Shown: one piece after another, positions 22,280-29,289 of the stretch
Layout: the number at the start of each line of letters is the position of its first letter
Position numbering within the stretch: position 1 is the stretch's first letter
IMG/VR virus record: IMGVR_UViG_3300025313_000042
Coordinates: 1-42,825 of that record
Strand: one strand, 5' to 3'
Length of the DNA: 42,825 nucleotides
From: a virus
Notes under the pieces: generated by a model
Told to the model about the DNA's origin: nothing
The model's database searches: none
What the model saw: the letters and a program-made list of their open reading frames with translations, nothing else
Program-made: the position numbers and the translations under genes

Positions 22280-22493
22280 ACCTGAGGATGTACCTTGTGC
22301 TTGCGTTGCGGACTTACTGGCAGCACTGGAGGAAATCCTAAGCATGGCACAGCACCGGACTGATTGCCCTGCTGCTACCAGTGCCCGAGTCTGCCAGTGT
22401 GACGCAGGGACGCGGATAACCAGTAGGGCACGTGCTGCGATTCGGAGTGCTAAGGCAGGTGACGAGACTATGAACCTGAAAGGAGGAAGATGA
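22272..22493 (+). CDS. Cassette protein bracketed by direct repeats (73 aa)
   Basis: ATG inside the first 24-bp repeat. PEDVPCACVADLLAALEEIL then HRTDCPAATSARVCQCDAG and a basic helix; the second repeat adds GDETMNLKGGR at its C-terminus in frame. Base composition between repeats is more GC-rich than around. Its L.ALE...DC...C layout resembles the C-terminus of the 183-residue protein at 29273. Stop overlaps the next ATG. Confidence 0.5.
   Translation: MNLPEDVPCACVADLLAALEEILSMAQHRTDCPAATSARVCQCDAGTRITSRARAAIRSAKAGDETMNLKGGR
22454..22477. repeat. 24-bp direct repeat, copy 2
   Basis: Second exact copy of the 24-bp word, near the 3' end of the same gene and 13 bp before the next ATG. Confidence 0.8.
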
Positions 22494-22840
22494 ACATACA
22501 AGAAGAATTCTTCTATGAGCATGCTGGTTACTGTTGCGCTCTGGATGAGACAGAGGAAGACGGACGGACCAGGTCAGCCAGGGCGCTTGCCTATGCTGAA
22601 AGTGAAGCTGCCCGTAAGGGCTGGATTGTCTCCTGGTCCTACGACGAGGAGCCTTGTACAGGGTGTGAGTGCGGGTCAAGCGAATGCCCTTGCTTCACTG
22701 GCGAAGAGCACGAGACGTACAATGCCGTGCTCACTGACGGTGAAGGCCACGTACTGGACTCTCTTTACTCAATCTGTATGCCATCGAAGGAATACCGCCG
22801 AGTCGTGAACGCTGAGCTCGCGCTCGAAGCGCTCCCATAG
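22490..22840 (+). CDS. Conserved early protein with a Cys cluster (116 aa)
   Basis: AAAGGAGG ribosome site. RALAYAESEAARKGWIVSWS, then the acidic Cys loop EEPCTGCECGSSECPCF, then YNAVLTDGEGHVLDSLYSIC and KEYRRVVNAELALEAL. The form AEA...W.V.W..D...C...AVL.D..G.VLxSL...Y.RVVxAEL is shared by phage hypothetical proteins. The extra Cys loop may bind metal. Function unknown. Confidence 0.6.
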   Translation: MNIQEEFFYEHAGYCCALDETEEDGRTRSARALAYAESEAARKGWIVSWSYDEEPCTGCECGSSECPCFTGEEHETYNAVLTDGEGHVLDSLYSICMPSKEYRRVVNAELALEALP

Positions 22841-22847
22841 GGGATAC

Positions 22848-23330
22848 ATGAGTGAGTTAGAGTTTTTAGTACTAGGAGACTTCCCTGCAAGCATACACAG
22901 GCAGGACGGCTTAGGACATCTGTGTGGGTACCTAGGTGTCCCTAAGCCACATCCTTGGTACGGCTTAGACTACGACCAGATAGATGCAGACGTACATGGA
23001 GGACTAACCTACTTCGGACATGAAACTGTTAGCTATAGGAGCAGCGAAAGTAGAAGAGAGTTCCTATATTCTAGGAGTCTTAATGGCTGGTCTGAAGAAG
23101 ATTATAAAGCGTATGCGGCCCTACCAAGGTGGGATTCCCAGGGGACAGAGCCTTTTCCACATGACACAGGTTTAGATATATGGTGGGTAGGCTTCGACTG
23201 TGCGCACTCTAGCGACCTAGTCCCTGGGCTCTGGCTCCATATCGGTACTGGAGGAGTTTACAGGGACTTGGATTATGTAAGGGCTGAGCTAGAGAAACTG
23301 GCGTCACAGGCAGCTGCAGCCTATGGCTAA
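22848..23330 (+). CDS. Conserved phage protein, VHGG/GFDCAH type (160 aa)
   Basis: DGLGHLCGYLGVPKPHPWYG, VHGGLTYFGHE, DIWWVGFDCAHSSDLVPG and GGVYRDLDYVRAELEKLA in order. These segments mark a widespread phage hypothetical family whose function is not known to me. It retains its full blocks here. Overlaps the next gene by 8 bp. Confidence 0.75.
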   Translation: MSELEFLVLGDFPASIHRQDGLGHLCGYLGVPKPHPWYGLDYDQIDADVHGGLTYFGHETVSYRSSESRREFLYSRSLNGWSEEDYKAYAALPRWDSQGTEPFPHDTGLDIWWVGFDCAHSSDLVPGLWLHIGTGGVYRDLDYVRAELEKLASQAAAAYG

Positions 23331-23589
23331 GTCTCGTGAGCAGACTAGACTAAACTTGCTTAGGCGTGAGGGAAGCCCTATGCCACTGCCTAAGACTAAG
23401 CGTAGGTTCCCAGAGCGTAACATCAGGACCAGTGATGGTAAGACAGCAGCTATGTTACTGGTAGAGTCTGAACTAGGACAGCCTCTAGAAAGGATACTAA
23501 CATCAGCCAGCAGAGGAAAAGTAGCCAAAAGGTTAGGGCTGGACAAGTCAACAGTAAGCAAGTGGCGGAAACGCCTTGGTCTGGTCTAG
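23323..23589 (+). CDS. Helix-turn-helix protein (88 aa)
   Basis: Basic N-terminal 35 residues, then AAMLLVESELGQPLERIL and a clear HTH at the C-terminus: SRGKVAKRLGLDKSTVSKWR followed by KRLGL. Domain order resembles small regulators and transposase-type HTH units. Probably binds DNA near the leaderless promoter that follows, or regulates the replication genes. Confidence 0.7.
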   Translation: MAKSREQTRLNLLRREGSPMPLPKTKRRFPERNIRTSDGKTAAMLLVESELGQPLERILTSASRGKVAKRLGLDKSTVSKWRKRLGLV

Positions 23590-23687
23590 TATACACTACG
23601 GACAGAGACCAGCCTTATACTCTTTGGCACAGGGGCTTCGTAATAGGATTCTTTAAGGACAAGAGTCGGGCTGAAGCTAAAGCATAA
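23562..23687 (+). CDS. Possible 41-residue protein
   Basis: GTG at 23562 inside the end of the HTH gene. Reads MAETPWSGLVYTTDRDQP then TLWHRGFVIGFFKDKSRAEA, the form of short phage proteins with a strand pair and helix. The start has only a weak ribosome site. Without it the 186-bp gap before the next gene would be non-coding. Confidence 0.35.
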   Translation: MAETPWSGLVYTTDRDQPYTLWHRGFVIGFFKDKSRAEAKA

Positions 23688-23739
23688 AAGTACTTACATA
23701 GTAATGCGTGAATTGTGAATCATGTGTTATGGTTCAGGG

Positions 23740-23769
23740 TTGACACGACATGATGTATTATGTTATAAT
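23740..23769 (+). promoter_or_regulatory. Near-consensus promoter with leaderless start
   Basis: TTGACA (23740-23745), 18-bp spacer, TATAAT (23764-23769), then six bases and the ATG at 23776. Transcription would start on or next to the ATG, so the mRNA would have no ribosome binding site. It drives the zinc ribbon and the replication operon. Confidence 0.85.
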
Positions 23770-23775
23770 GTGTAC

Positions 23776-23916
23776 ATGGAGATTAAGAAAGTAGATGTCC
23801 CTACCTGTACGTGTCTACAATGTGGACATACCTGGGTACCACGGAAGGAGTATATCTTTAAATGCCCTCGTTGTCAGAGTTTTAAGTGGAACATATCTGA
23901 CAATGAGGAACAGTAG
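23776..23916 (+). CDS. Zinc-ribbon protein, leaderless (46 aa)
   Basis: MEIKKVDVPTCTCLQCGHTW then KEYIFKCPRCQSFKW: two CxxC knuckles about 17 residues apart, a classic zinc ribbon. The start at 23776 is set by the promoter; an upstream in-frame start lies within or before the -35 and can be excluded. First gene of the replication operon, abutting the ATPase gene. Confidence 0.7.
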   Translation: MEIKKVDVPTCTCLQCGHTWVPRKEYIFKCPRCQSFKWNISDNEEQ

Positions 23917-24738
23917 TTGAGGCAGCCACGTAATGCACAACAGATTGCAGATAACCCTTATAACTTGCCAGAGCCAATTATTGAGGACATTCTAAATGAA
24001 GGTGAGTTGGCCATACTGTCTGCGCCCTACGACTCCTTTAAGTCCTACTTTAGTTTAGAGATGGCTTACTCAATACTTACTGGAGAACCTTTCTTAAATA
24101 GATTTGAGGTTAAGAACCTAGGGCCAGTCTACTTCTTTGAGTTAGAAATACATAGAGGAGTGTTTGACGGACGGATTAACAACCTGAAGATGACAAGAGA
24201 GCAAAGAGAGAACTTTTGGGTGGATTATGATCAGTTTAGATTTGATGGCAGGTACCCAGGAACACTGGAGCAGATTATAGGAATACAGAAGCCAAAACTG
24301 ATAATCTTTGATCCTCTAGCTAGTTTCTGGATTTCAGGTATGAGAGAGAACGATAGTGCTATGGTAGCTACAGCACTCAGGCCCCTACTAGAGCTAAGAA
24401 CTACAGGAACTTCCTTTCTTATAGTGCATGGAGACACCAAGTCTGAAGGTGAGGGTGGGCCTGTAAGAGCTAGAGGCTCCTCAGAACTGTTATACAGACC
24501 AGACCAAAGGCTCTTCCTTGATAGGTTAGGTTCGTCAGGAGATATGATTGACAGTGCTAGAGTAACTATGCGGCCCAGGAATGGAAAGAGTCTAAGAGCC
24601 TTCTACGTTACTCTGACAGAGGAAAAGAGGCTACTTTATGACGATGACGAAACGCTGCCAAAAATCTATATGCAGAAAGTACAGACGAGCAACAATTCAG
24701 TTAGTACTGAAGCTCCACGGATCAGGTTACAACGATAG
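23917..24738 (+). CDS. RepA/DnaB-like RecA-fold ATPase (273 aa)
   Basis: P-loop NTPase of the AAA_25/RepA kind. Variant Walker A ELAILSAPYDSFKSYFSLEM with Lys42-Ser43, Walker B PKLIIFDPLASF, a sensor-like SFLIVHGDTKSEG and the RARGSSELLYRPDQ block typical of these hexameric helicases and loaders. TTG start directly after the TAG of the zinc ribbon. It is likely the phage replicative helicase or its loader. The C-terminal tail overlaps the next gene by about 100 bp in another frame. Confidence 0.75.
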   Translation: MRQPRNAQQIADNPYNLPEPIIEDILNEGELAILSAPYDSFKSYFSLEMAYSILTGEPFLNRFEVKNLGPVYFFELEIHRGVFDGRINNLKMTREQRENFWVDYDQFRFDGRYPGTLEQIIGIQKPKLIIFDPLASFWISGMRENDSAMVATALRPLLELRTTGTSFLIVHGDTKSEGEGGPVRARGSSELLYRPDQRLFLDRLGSSGDMIDSARVTMRPRNGKSLRAFYVTLTEEKRLLYDDDETLPKIYMQKVQTSNNSVSTEAPRIRLQR

Positions 24739-24820
24739 GGAATTAGCAGAGCTAACAGGTTTGAGCCACGTAACTATCAAAAACATAAGAGATGGAGGAG
24801 AGCTACAGTTGTTCTTATAG
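24638..24820 (+). CDS. Overlapping HTH protein (60 aa or less)
   Basis: Frame-shifted over the 3' end of the ATPase gene and extending beyond it. The C-terminal part HGSGYNDRELAELTGLSHVT followed by IKNIRDGGEL is a clear HTH. Start uncertain (ATG 24638 or 24644, both inside the ATPase gene). The part beyond 24738 is coding only in this frame, which supports a real gene. Regulator or excisionase-like role. Confidence 0.6.
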   Translation: MTMTKRCQKSICRKYRRATIQLVLKLHGSGYNDRELAELTGLSHVTIKNIRDGGELQLFL

Positions 24821-24835
24821 AGGAAGGTAAAGAGT

Positions 24836-25048
24836 TTGTTAGACAGTAGATATAGTTGCGTTGTCTGTGGAAGGTATATAGAACATAATGAACGCAGACT
24901 AGTTGTCAGAGACTATCAACTACATGGTCAGAATCAAATTGGTAGAGTGTGCAGTAATTGCTTTACCTGGGACAAGACAGACCAACTGATAGTGACAAAA
25001 GGCATAAAGACAAATCCAGCAGAGAAGGGAAGGAAAGTACTGTATTAG
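24836..25048 (+). CDS. Zinc-finger protein (70 aa)
   Basis: TTG start at 24836. SRYSCVVCGRYIEHNERRLV and IGRVCSNCFTWDK give two CxxC knuckles about 33 residues apart, with a basic C-terminus (GRKVLY). Sits in the replication operon. Function unknown. Confidence 0.6.
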   Translation: MLDSRYSCVVCGRYIEHNERRLVVRDYQLHGQNQIGRVCSNCFTWDKTDQLIVTKGIKTNPAEKGRKVLY

Positions 25049-25062
25049 TTGTTTTGTTTGTT

Positions 25063-25090
25063 TTGTTAATTATCAACCAAGTCATATACT
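25063..25090 (+). promoter_or_regulatory. Possible promoter in AT-rich gap
   Basis: TTGTTA (25063-25068), 16-bp spacer, TATACT (25085-25090) in the only strongly AT-rich gap of the operon (25049-25143). The next gene's GTG lies 53 bp below with CCGGAGGT. Confidence 0.35.
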
Positions 25091-25143
25091 AAATTTAACA
25101 TAATTAGTAAGACAGATTAACATTTAACTGCCGGAGGTACACA

Positions 25144-25467
25144 GTGGGTATAAAGCTACAGTTTGGTGAATCCCTGAGTATAGTAGACCGGATAGTCTAT
25201 CCAAGACTTTACTGTGATGTTTGTAATAAGGAAATTGATAACCCAGACTTTAATGTGGAGATTAAGGACGGAGATAACGAACAGTTTTACTACACTCATA
25301 AGGAATGTAGTTATAAACTGCCTGGTCTTATAGATACAGAAGACTATTTTGTCAACTGGCAACCTGGAGATAACTTCTTTCTAGCTTTAATGGGAAATCT
25401 TGGTATCATAGACAAGAAAGGGTGTGTTACTAGCTCAATAGAAAGGAAGGACTTAGTTATACCCTAA
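25144..25467 (+). CDS. Hypothetical protein with CxxC...HxxC site (107 aa)
   Basis: GTG after CCGGAGGTACACA. PRLYCDVCNKEIDN and YYTHKECSYKLPG could form one zinc site; the rest is acidic beta/alpha sequence. No family recognised. In the replication and recombination operon. Confidence 0.6.
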   Translation: MGIKLQFGESLSIVDRIVYPRLYCDVCNKEIDNPDFNVEIKDGDNEQFYYTHKECSYKLPGLIDTEDYFVNWQPGDNFFLALMGNLGIIDKKGCVTSSIERKDLVIP

Positions 25468-25498
25468 CGGTGATTCTGTCCATAAGGAGGTATAAAGA

Positions 25499-25729
25499 AT
25501 GGCACGGTATAGTAAACAGTCATATGAAGAGATAGCTGAAATACTTAGAGAGTCAGACTTAGATGACGAGGAGGTGAAACGTATAGCACTGGAGTTCATA
25601 GACCTATTCGAGAAGGACAGTAAACTGTTTGATGCAGATAGGTTTCTTAGGGCCTGTCTAGAACTAGAGGAGGGAGAGGACTGTCCACGCTGCAATGGTG
25701 ACCCTGACGGAGTTTGTATACACCAGTAA
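25499..25729 (+). CDS. Acidic helical protein with Cys end (76 aa)
   Basis: AAGGAGG site. Long acidic helices (YEEIAEILRESDLDDEEVKR, ALEFIDLFEKDSKLFDA) and a C-terminal CPRCNGDPDGVCIH hook with three Cys and one His. Immediately upstream of the putative ssDNA-binding gene. Unknown; partner-binding is likely from its charge. Confidence 0.55.
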   Translation: MARYSKQSYEEIAEILRESDLDDEEVKRIALEFIDLFEKDSKLFDADRFLRACLELEEGEDCPRCNGDPDGVCIHQ

Positions 25730-25742
25730 GTAAGGAGGAATA

Positions 25743-26423
25743 ATGGAACAGGAAATAGTTATTACTACGGATGCACCATCAGGTGTAAGCCCACTGAAGA
25801 GATTCAAGGGCAGACTGGCTGAATGGACACGTAGGAGTAACCAATACAGTAATGATGACGGCAGCACCAGGAACAGTCTGGTTGTAGACTTTAAGTTCAG
25901 CGACCTCGAAGTACTGGAGGCTGATGAGCCCTATCCTTGGCCTGTTACTACAGTTAGCATTAACTACAGTGATAGGTCAGATACTCGATGGGAAGCAATG
26001 GCTAAGTCTCTAAGGGGACTCATGCCCAGCGTGCCTGGGACTGAGCGGTTAAACAAGTTAGTAGGTCAGACTCAAGAGTGGGCTATACTGCCAGCTACAT
26101 TAAGGCTGCCGTTGACTGAGGATGATGGGGTAACTCCTAAGGTAGATGGTAATGGTAAACCACTGTGGGGAGCTGTTCCTAGCAAGGCATGGCAGGTAGT
26201 AGCTGTGGATGGGATAGGCGCACCTGAAGACCTGACTCCTTATCTAGTAGAGCTGGCTAATGGTAAGACCGAGCAGGGCTTTAATCAGGCAGCTATGACT
26301 GATCCCAAGGTGATAGCTAGACCTGATGTAGTCACAGCCTTTACTGAAAGGAAGGTACTGGATACGCTGCTTATGGCTGGGCTACTGACAAGGGATGCTG
26401 AAGGGCTTCTACACAAGGTTTGA
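25743..26423 (+). CDS. Possible ssDNA-binding protein (226 aa)
   Basis: AAGGAGGAATA site. N-terminal strand-rich part (FKGRLAEWTRRSNQYSNDDG, SLVVDFKFSDLEVLE), middle AMAKSLRGLMPSVPG, then ILPATLRLPLTEDDG and a helical C-terminus ending KVLDTLLMAGLLTRDAEG. No motif names it. The position directly before a RecB-like nuclease and a Sak4-type protein, whose known partner is SSB, makes an OB-fold protein the best guess. Confidence 0.4.
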   Translation: MEQEIVITTDAPSGVSPLKRFKGRLAEWTRRSNQYSNDDGSTRNSLVVDFKFSDLEVLEADEPYPWPVTTVSINYSDRSDTRWEAMAKSLRGLMPSVPGTERLNKLVGQTQEWAILPATLRLPLTEDDGVTPKVDGNGKPLWGAVPSKAWQVVAVDGIGAPEDLTPYLVELANGKTEQGFNQAAMTDPKVIARPDVVTAFTERKVLDTLLMAGLLTRDAEGLLHKV

Positions 26424-26454
26424 CGAGACAGAGAAGGGAGGCTAGGTAGAGGCA

Positions 26455-27123
26455 ATGGAGTGGACCGAAGACAGTTCGACGGCGCAGCGTATAATAGCCG
26501 ATATGGCTACTGAGTTAGACGCTAAGGGGCCGAAGCCTTTGCCACATCTAACTGAATTGATATACTGCTTAACTAAGTCTTTCTATCAGAGGTTCGCTCC
26601 ACTGTCTGCTACCACTCAGGAGTCGCTGATCTTCACTATGGGAGTTGGACTGGAGCAAGTGCTACTAAGACCTCATAAACAGCACCAATCTGGTGAACTA
26701 GATGGAATACACTATGAGGCTGACTTCTTGGACTACCGAGATGACGTAGGGGAGTTAAAGTCAACCAGACTCTCATCTAAGAAAGGGCCAGAAGACTTTC
26801 CTGAAGCTTGGAAACAACAGCTGTTAGGATATATGAAGCCATTAGGTAAGACAGAGGCTACATTAGCTGTTTTCCATGCACTGGGGAACTATAGGCCTCC
26901 CTTCCCAGATCTCAAAGTTTGGCATGGAGTGGCTACACAAGAAGAGATTGATAGCAACTGGCAATGGCTACAGGATAGAAAGGCTGTGTACTTGTCTCAT
27001 GTTAAAGAGTTAATAGTTCCTAAACAGTTTAAGTACAATCGGGACTGGGAATGCCAGCATTGTACGTATAAGCTAATTTGTGATGCAAGACAGGCAGCAG
27101 AGAGTGCCACGCCTCAGTCGTAA
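26455..27123 (+). CDS. Cas4/RecB-like PD-(D/E)XK exonuclease with Fe-S cysteines (222 aa)
   Basis: Nuclease core: YEADFLD with Asp90, then GELKSTR with Glu100-x-Lys102, then a QxxxY-like helix AWKQQLLGYMKPLG. Cys38 in ELIYCLTKSFY and the C-terminal set Cys200, Cys203, Cys209 (DWECQHCTYKLIC) match the four-Cys iron-sulfur arrangement of Cas4 and AddB nucleases. It likely resects DNA ends for the annealing protein at 27697. No CRISPR genes are near, so it is a recombination nuclease. Confidence 0.8.
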   Translation: MEWTEDSSTAQRIIADMATELDAKGPKPLPHLTELIYCLTKSFYQRFAPLSATTQESLIFTMGVGLEQVLLRPHKQHQSGELDGIHYEADFLDYRDDVGELKSTRLSSKKGPEDFPEAWKQQLLGYMKPLGKTEATLAVFHALGNYRPPFPDLKVWHGVATQEEIDSNWQWLQDRKAVYLSHVKELIVPKQFKYNRDWECQHCTYKLICDARQAAESATPQS

Positions 27124-27280
27124 AAAGTCCTGTGTTGGAAAGCACAAGCATACGACTCAGGCCCAAGCTGAGTTAGTAGCTGAGATTATTTCACGGGAAT
27201 CAGTTACCGCATTTAACGCTTACTACTGCCAGTTTTGTAAGTTGTGGCACATTGGCCACATACCTAGAAGGAGTACCTAA
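27104..27280 (+). CDS. Small zinc-site protein, YxCxxCxxWH type (58 aa)
   Basis: Basic start (MPRLSRKKSCVGKHKHTT), helix, and NAYYCQFCKLWHIGH at the C-terminus. The C..H..C..C..WH layout is common in short phage proteins. Start GTG 27104 chosen; an upstream GTG/ATG at 27080-27083 would add 7-8 residues within the nuclease gene. Confidence 0.55.
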   Translation: MPRLSRKKSCVGKHKHTTQAQAELVAEIISRESVTAFNAYYCQFCKLWHIGHIPRRST

Positions 27281-27489
27281 TGGCTACGCCAAGTAAGAAG
27301 CATCCAGTTATAGAGCGGATGCTGGAACGTTACAGTGGAAGGACTACTGCTATCACTAATGATCGCTGCTTAGATTCACCTGTGGGCTGTGGCAAGCCTG
27401 CAATGGAGTTCAGAGATCAGCTGGGTGAGAAGGAGTATAGGGTTAGTGGCTGGTGTCAGAGCTGTCAGGACAAGGTGTTCCATGCCTGA
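27280..27489 (+). CDS. Conserved zinc-site phage protein (69 aa)
   Basis: AAGGAG site; ATG overlaps the previous stop (TAATG). NDRCLDSPVGCGKPAMEFRD, then KEYRVSGWCQSCQDKVF: two Cys pairs. This C..P.GCG..FRD.L..KEY.xSGxCQxCQD pattern is frequent in actinobacteriophage hypothetical proteins. Function unknown. Confidence 0.65.
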   Translation: MATPSKKHPVIERMLERYSGRTTAITNDRCLDSPVGCGKPAMEFRDQLGEKEYRVSGWCQSCQDKVFHA

Positions 27490-27700
27490 AGATCAGCAGT
27501 GTCCTGCTTGTGGTACCTGTGACATAAGTGTAGTAGGTCTAGAGGACGGTAGACTAAGGGTTAGATGCGATACCTGCTTACATGACTACCTAGTAGAAAC
27601 AGGACCGGATCTAAAGCCTTGTGATGAGGACTGCGGTGCCTGGGTTCAGGAAGGTATTAAAGTCTGTGGTAACTGTGCTAGGATGGGAGCACCATTATGA
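27482..27700 (+). CDS. Double zinc-ribbon protein (72 aa)
   Basis: ATG 27482 overlaps the previous gene by 8 bp. Knuckles: QQCPACGTCD, RLRVRCDTCLHDYLV, LKPCDEDCGAW and GIKVCGNCARMG, so eight Cys for two zinc ions. Stop overlaps the Sak4 start (ATGA). May act with the recombination proteins or transcription. Confidence 0.6.
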   Translation: MPEDQQCPACGTCDISVVGLEDGRLRVRCDTCLHDYLVETGPDLKPCDEDCGAWVQEGIKVCGNCARMGAPL

Positions 27701-28527
27701 TTGTGTCTTTGGAAGGCCAAGAAGCAGTAGGCAAGACTACTCTGGCTTACTCAGCACCACTACCGATTGTTGGTTTTAATTTCGACATGGGTATAGAACG
27801 TGCCTTATATGGAACCAAGTACGAGGAACTGTTTGAAGGACTGAGCATAGAAGTAGTGCCTTATAGTTCAGAGGCAGAGCCCAGCTACAGTACAGCAGAT
27901 ATACTTATCTATGAGCTGCCTCAGCCAATACAATTGGATTCAATTCGTATTCAGGGCTGCAGGAATCTGTGGTCTTACTTTATCATTAGACTGGCAAAGG
28001 CATTCACAGATCCTAAAGTGAGGACTATAGTAGTGGACACCATGACTAATGCTAGGAGGATTAAGGCTGATAGCTTTCTAGAGGCACTGCAGGACAAAGC
28101 ATACAAGCCTAATGGTGATAGGATACCGGAGGTACAGCTAAGGGAGAGACTTCAGCAAATAGAATACGGGCTGCCGAACGACGCTATACGAGACATCTAC
28201 ACTACAGGTGCAGGTACTAGGAAGAATCTGATAGGAGTCCATCACCTTACTGACGAGTACGCTCAGAGTCTTAACGCTAGAGGAGAGCAACAGAGTACCC
28301 CAACAGGCAACAAGATACTGGAGGGACTTAATAACACTTACAGGTTCGTAGATATTGCGCTGAGGATGGAGAAGGATAAAACAGGGAATCTTAGGGGTAG
28401 GTGGCAAAAGTGTGGTTATGACCTGAGTAAGGAGGGAACCTACTTGGAGAACCCAACCTGGGAGATGATTGTGAATCTGCTGGAGATGAGCTGCGGAGAC
28501 CGACTGGGACTGGAGCATAGGAGATGA
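27697..28527 (+). CDS. Sak4-like RecA-fold recombination protein (276 aa)
   Basis: Opens directly with the P-loop: MIVSLEGQEAVGKTTLAYSA (Gly7 to Thr14), then VGFNFDMGIERAL where ATP-binding folds of this type carry an aspartate, Walker B FTDPKVRTIVVDTMTNAR, and GVHHLTDEYAQSLN as a sensor-like strand. This is the AAA_24/Sak4 layout, a RecA-like core used for single-strand annealing in phage recombination. It follows the Cas4-like nuclease, giving an exonuclease-annealase pair. Confidence 0.75.
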   Translation: MIVSLEGQEAVGKTTLAYSAPLPIVGFNFDMGIERALYGTKYEELFEGLSIEVVPYSSEAEPSYSTADILIYELPQPIQLDSIRIQGCRNLWSYFIIRLAKAFTDPKVRTIVVDTMTNARRIKADSFLEALQDKAYKPNGDRIPEVQLRERLQQIEYGLPNDAIRDIYTTGAGTRKNLIGVHHLTDEYAQSLNARGEQQSTPTGNKILEGLNNTYRFVDIALRMEKDKTGNLRGRWQKCGYDLSKEGTYLENPTWEMIVNLLEMSCGDRLGLEHRR

Positions 28528-28572
28528 GAGCAATGGAGTCCGTAGCGTGGGCTGAGAAGGCAGAGGCAAACC

Positions 28573-28809
28573 ATGTGTAGGCAGTCTTCACAGTGGCGGC
28601 CTGCGCTTTACATCCGATTTGAAGGGCCGATGTTTAGTAAGCGTTGGCGTCCAGGATTGTTAGGGCTGTGGCTGTACCATGACAGCTATAACAGGATAGT
28701 GATTCAACTGCGATTCTTCGGCATAGGATTTGATGCCGGTTGGCGCAAGGCTGGCGGCTGCTGTCGAATAGAGCCGCCCTGTCCTGTACCGGAGCCTGCT
28801 AATGACTGA
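28573..28809 (+). CDS. Early hypothetical protein (78 aa)
   Basis: RPALYIRFEGPMFSKRWRPG, LLGLWLYHDSYNRIVIQLRF and FGIGFDAGWRKAGG: aromatic strand-rich protein with a Cys-Cys and Pro-rich end. The first gene of a GC-rich cassette of foreign composition (28570-30030). Followed by very short overlapping frames (28802-28867). Unknown. Confidence 0.5.
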   Translation: MCRQSSQWRPALYIRFEGPMFSKRWRPGLLGLWLYHDSYNRIVIQLRFFGIGFDAGWRKAGGCCRIEPPCPVPEPAND

Positions 28810-28857
28810 GGCACAGCACTGGCAGGCTATCGAGGAGCAGGTAAGGTACTGGAGGGA

Positions 28858-29289
28858 ATGGAATTGAGCGAGGAAGCTGAACTTAAGGCAATGGCAGACG
28901 AAGACGAGTTGCGGCTATGGGCCAAACCGCTTAGCGCTGACGGAGGAAAAGGCATGAGCGGACTACGCGATGAGGGTGCACCCTACGGGCGGGGTAAACG
29001 CACGCAGGCTTACGAGGAGTGGAGACAGAATACTCCTTGGGCGCATGGCGCGTCCTGGTTCGCGGGTTATGAAGCAGCGGTACGAATAGCGGAGGCCGAG
29101 CGAGCCAAAAAACAAGAGGCGCAGCTAGCGGCACTGGATGCCTATGGGGCACTTCTGGGGACAGCTAAGGCGGCGCTGATGGCGTGGGCCAGCGCTGAGC
29201 ACAAGCATTACCTGACGGATATGCCCAACAGCACCCACTGTGATGCTTGCGTAGCGCTGATGGATTACTGCTATGGGCGAAATGACTGA
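28858..29289 (+). CDS. GASWFAGYEA paralogue 1 (143 aa)
   Basis: Start ATG 28858 or the TTG at 28864, which has better spacing from GGAGGG. Acidic helical N-terminus; a HGASWFAGYEAAVRIAEAER block near 72-92; helix to about 125; and a C-terminal STHCDACVALMDYC metal-like hook. The same central block recurs in the next gene. GC-rich, few CTAG words, unlike its surroundings. Unknown. Confidence 0.55.
   Translation: MELSEEAELKAMADEDELRLWAKPLSADGGKGMSGLRDEGAPYGRGKRTQAYEEWRQNTPWAHGASWFAGYEAAVRIAEAERAKKQEAQLAALDAYGALLGTAKAALMAWASAEHKHYLTDMPNSTHCDACVALMDYCYGRND

Noticed and set aside
22338-22679. 113-codon minus-strand frame over the early genes
   Set aside because: Antisense shadow of two coupled plus-strand genes; Pro/Arg/Ser-rich translation without ribosome site.
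23722-23775. N-terminal extension of the 46-residue zinc ribbon
   Set aside because: The extension would be encoded by the -35/-10 promoter itself.
26455-27123. Cas4-like gene as a sign of a CRISPR system
   Set aside because: No repeat array, cas1, cas2 or effector nearby; the neighbours are recombination genes.
28524-28867. Very short coupled frames (18 codons at 28524, 21 codons at 28802)
   Set aside because: Too short and without any motif; they may only be coupling leaders.
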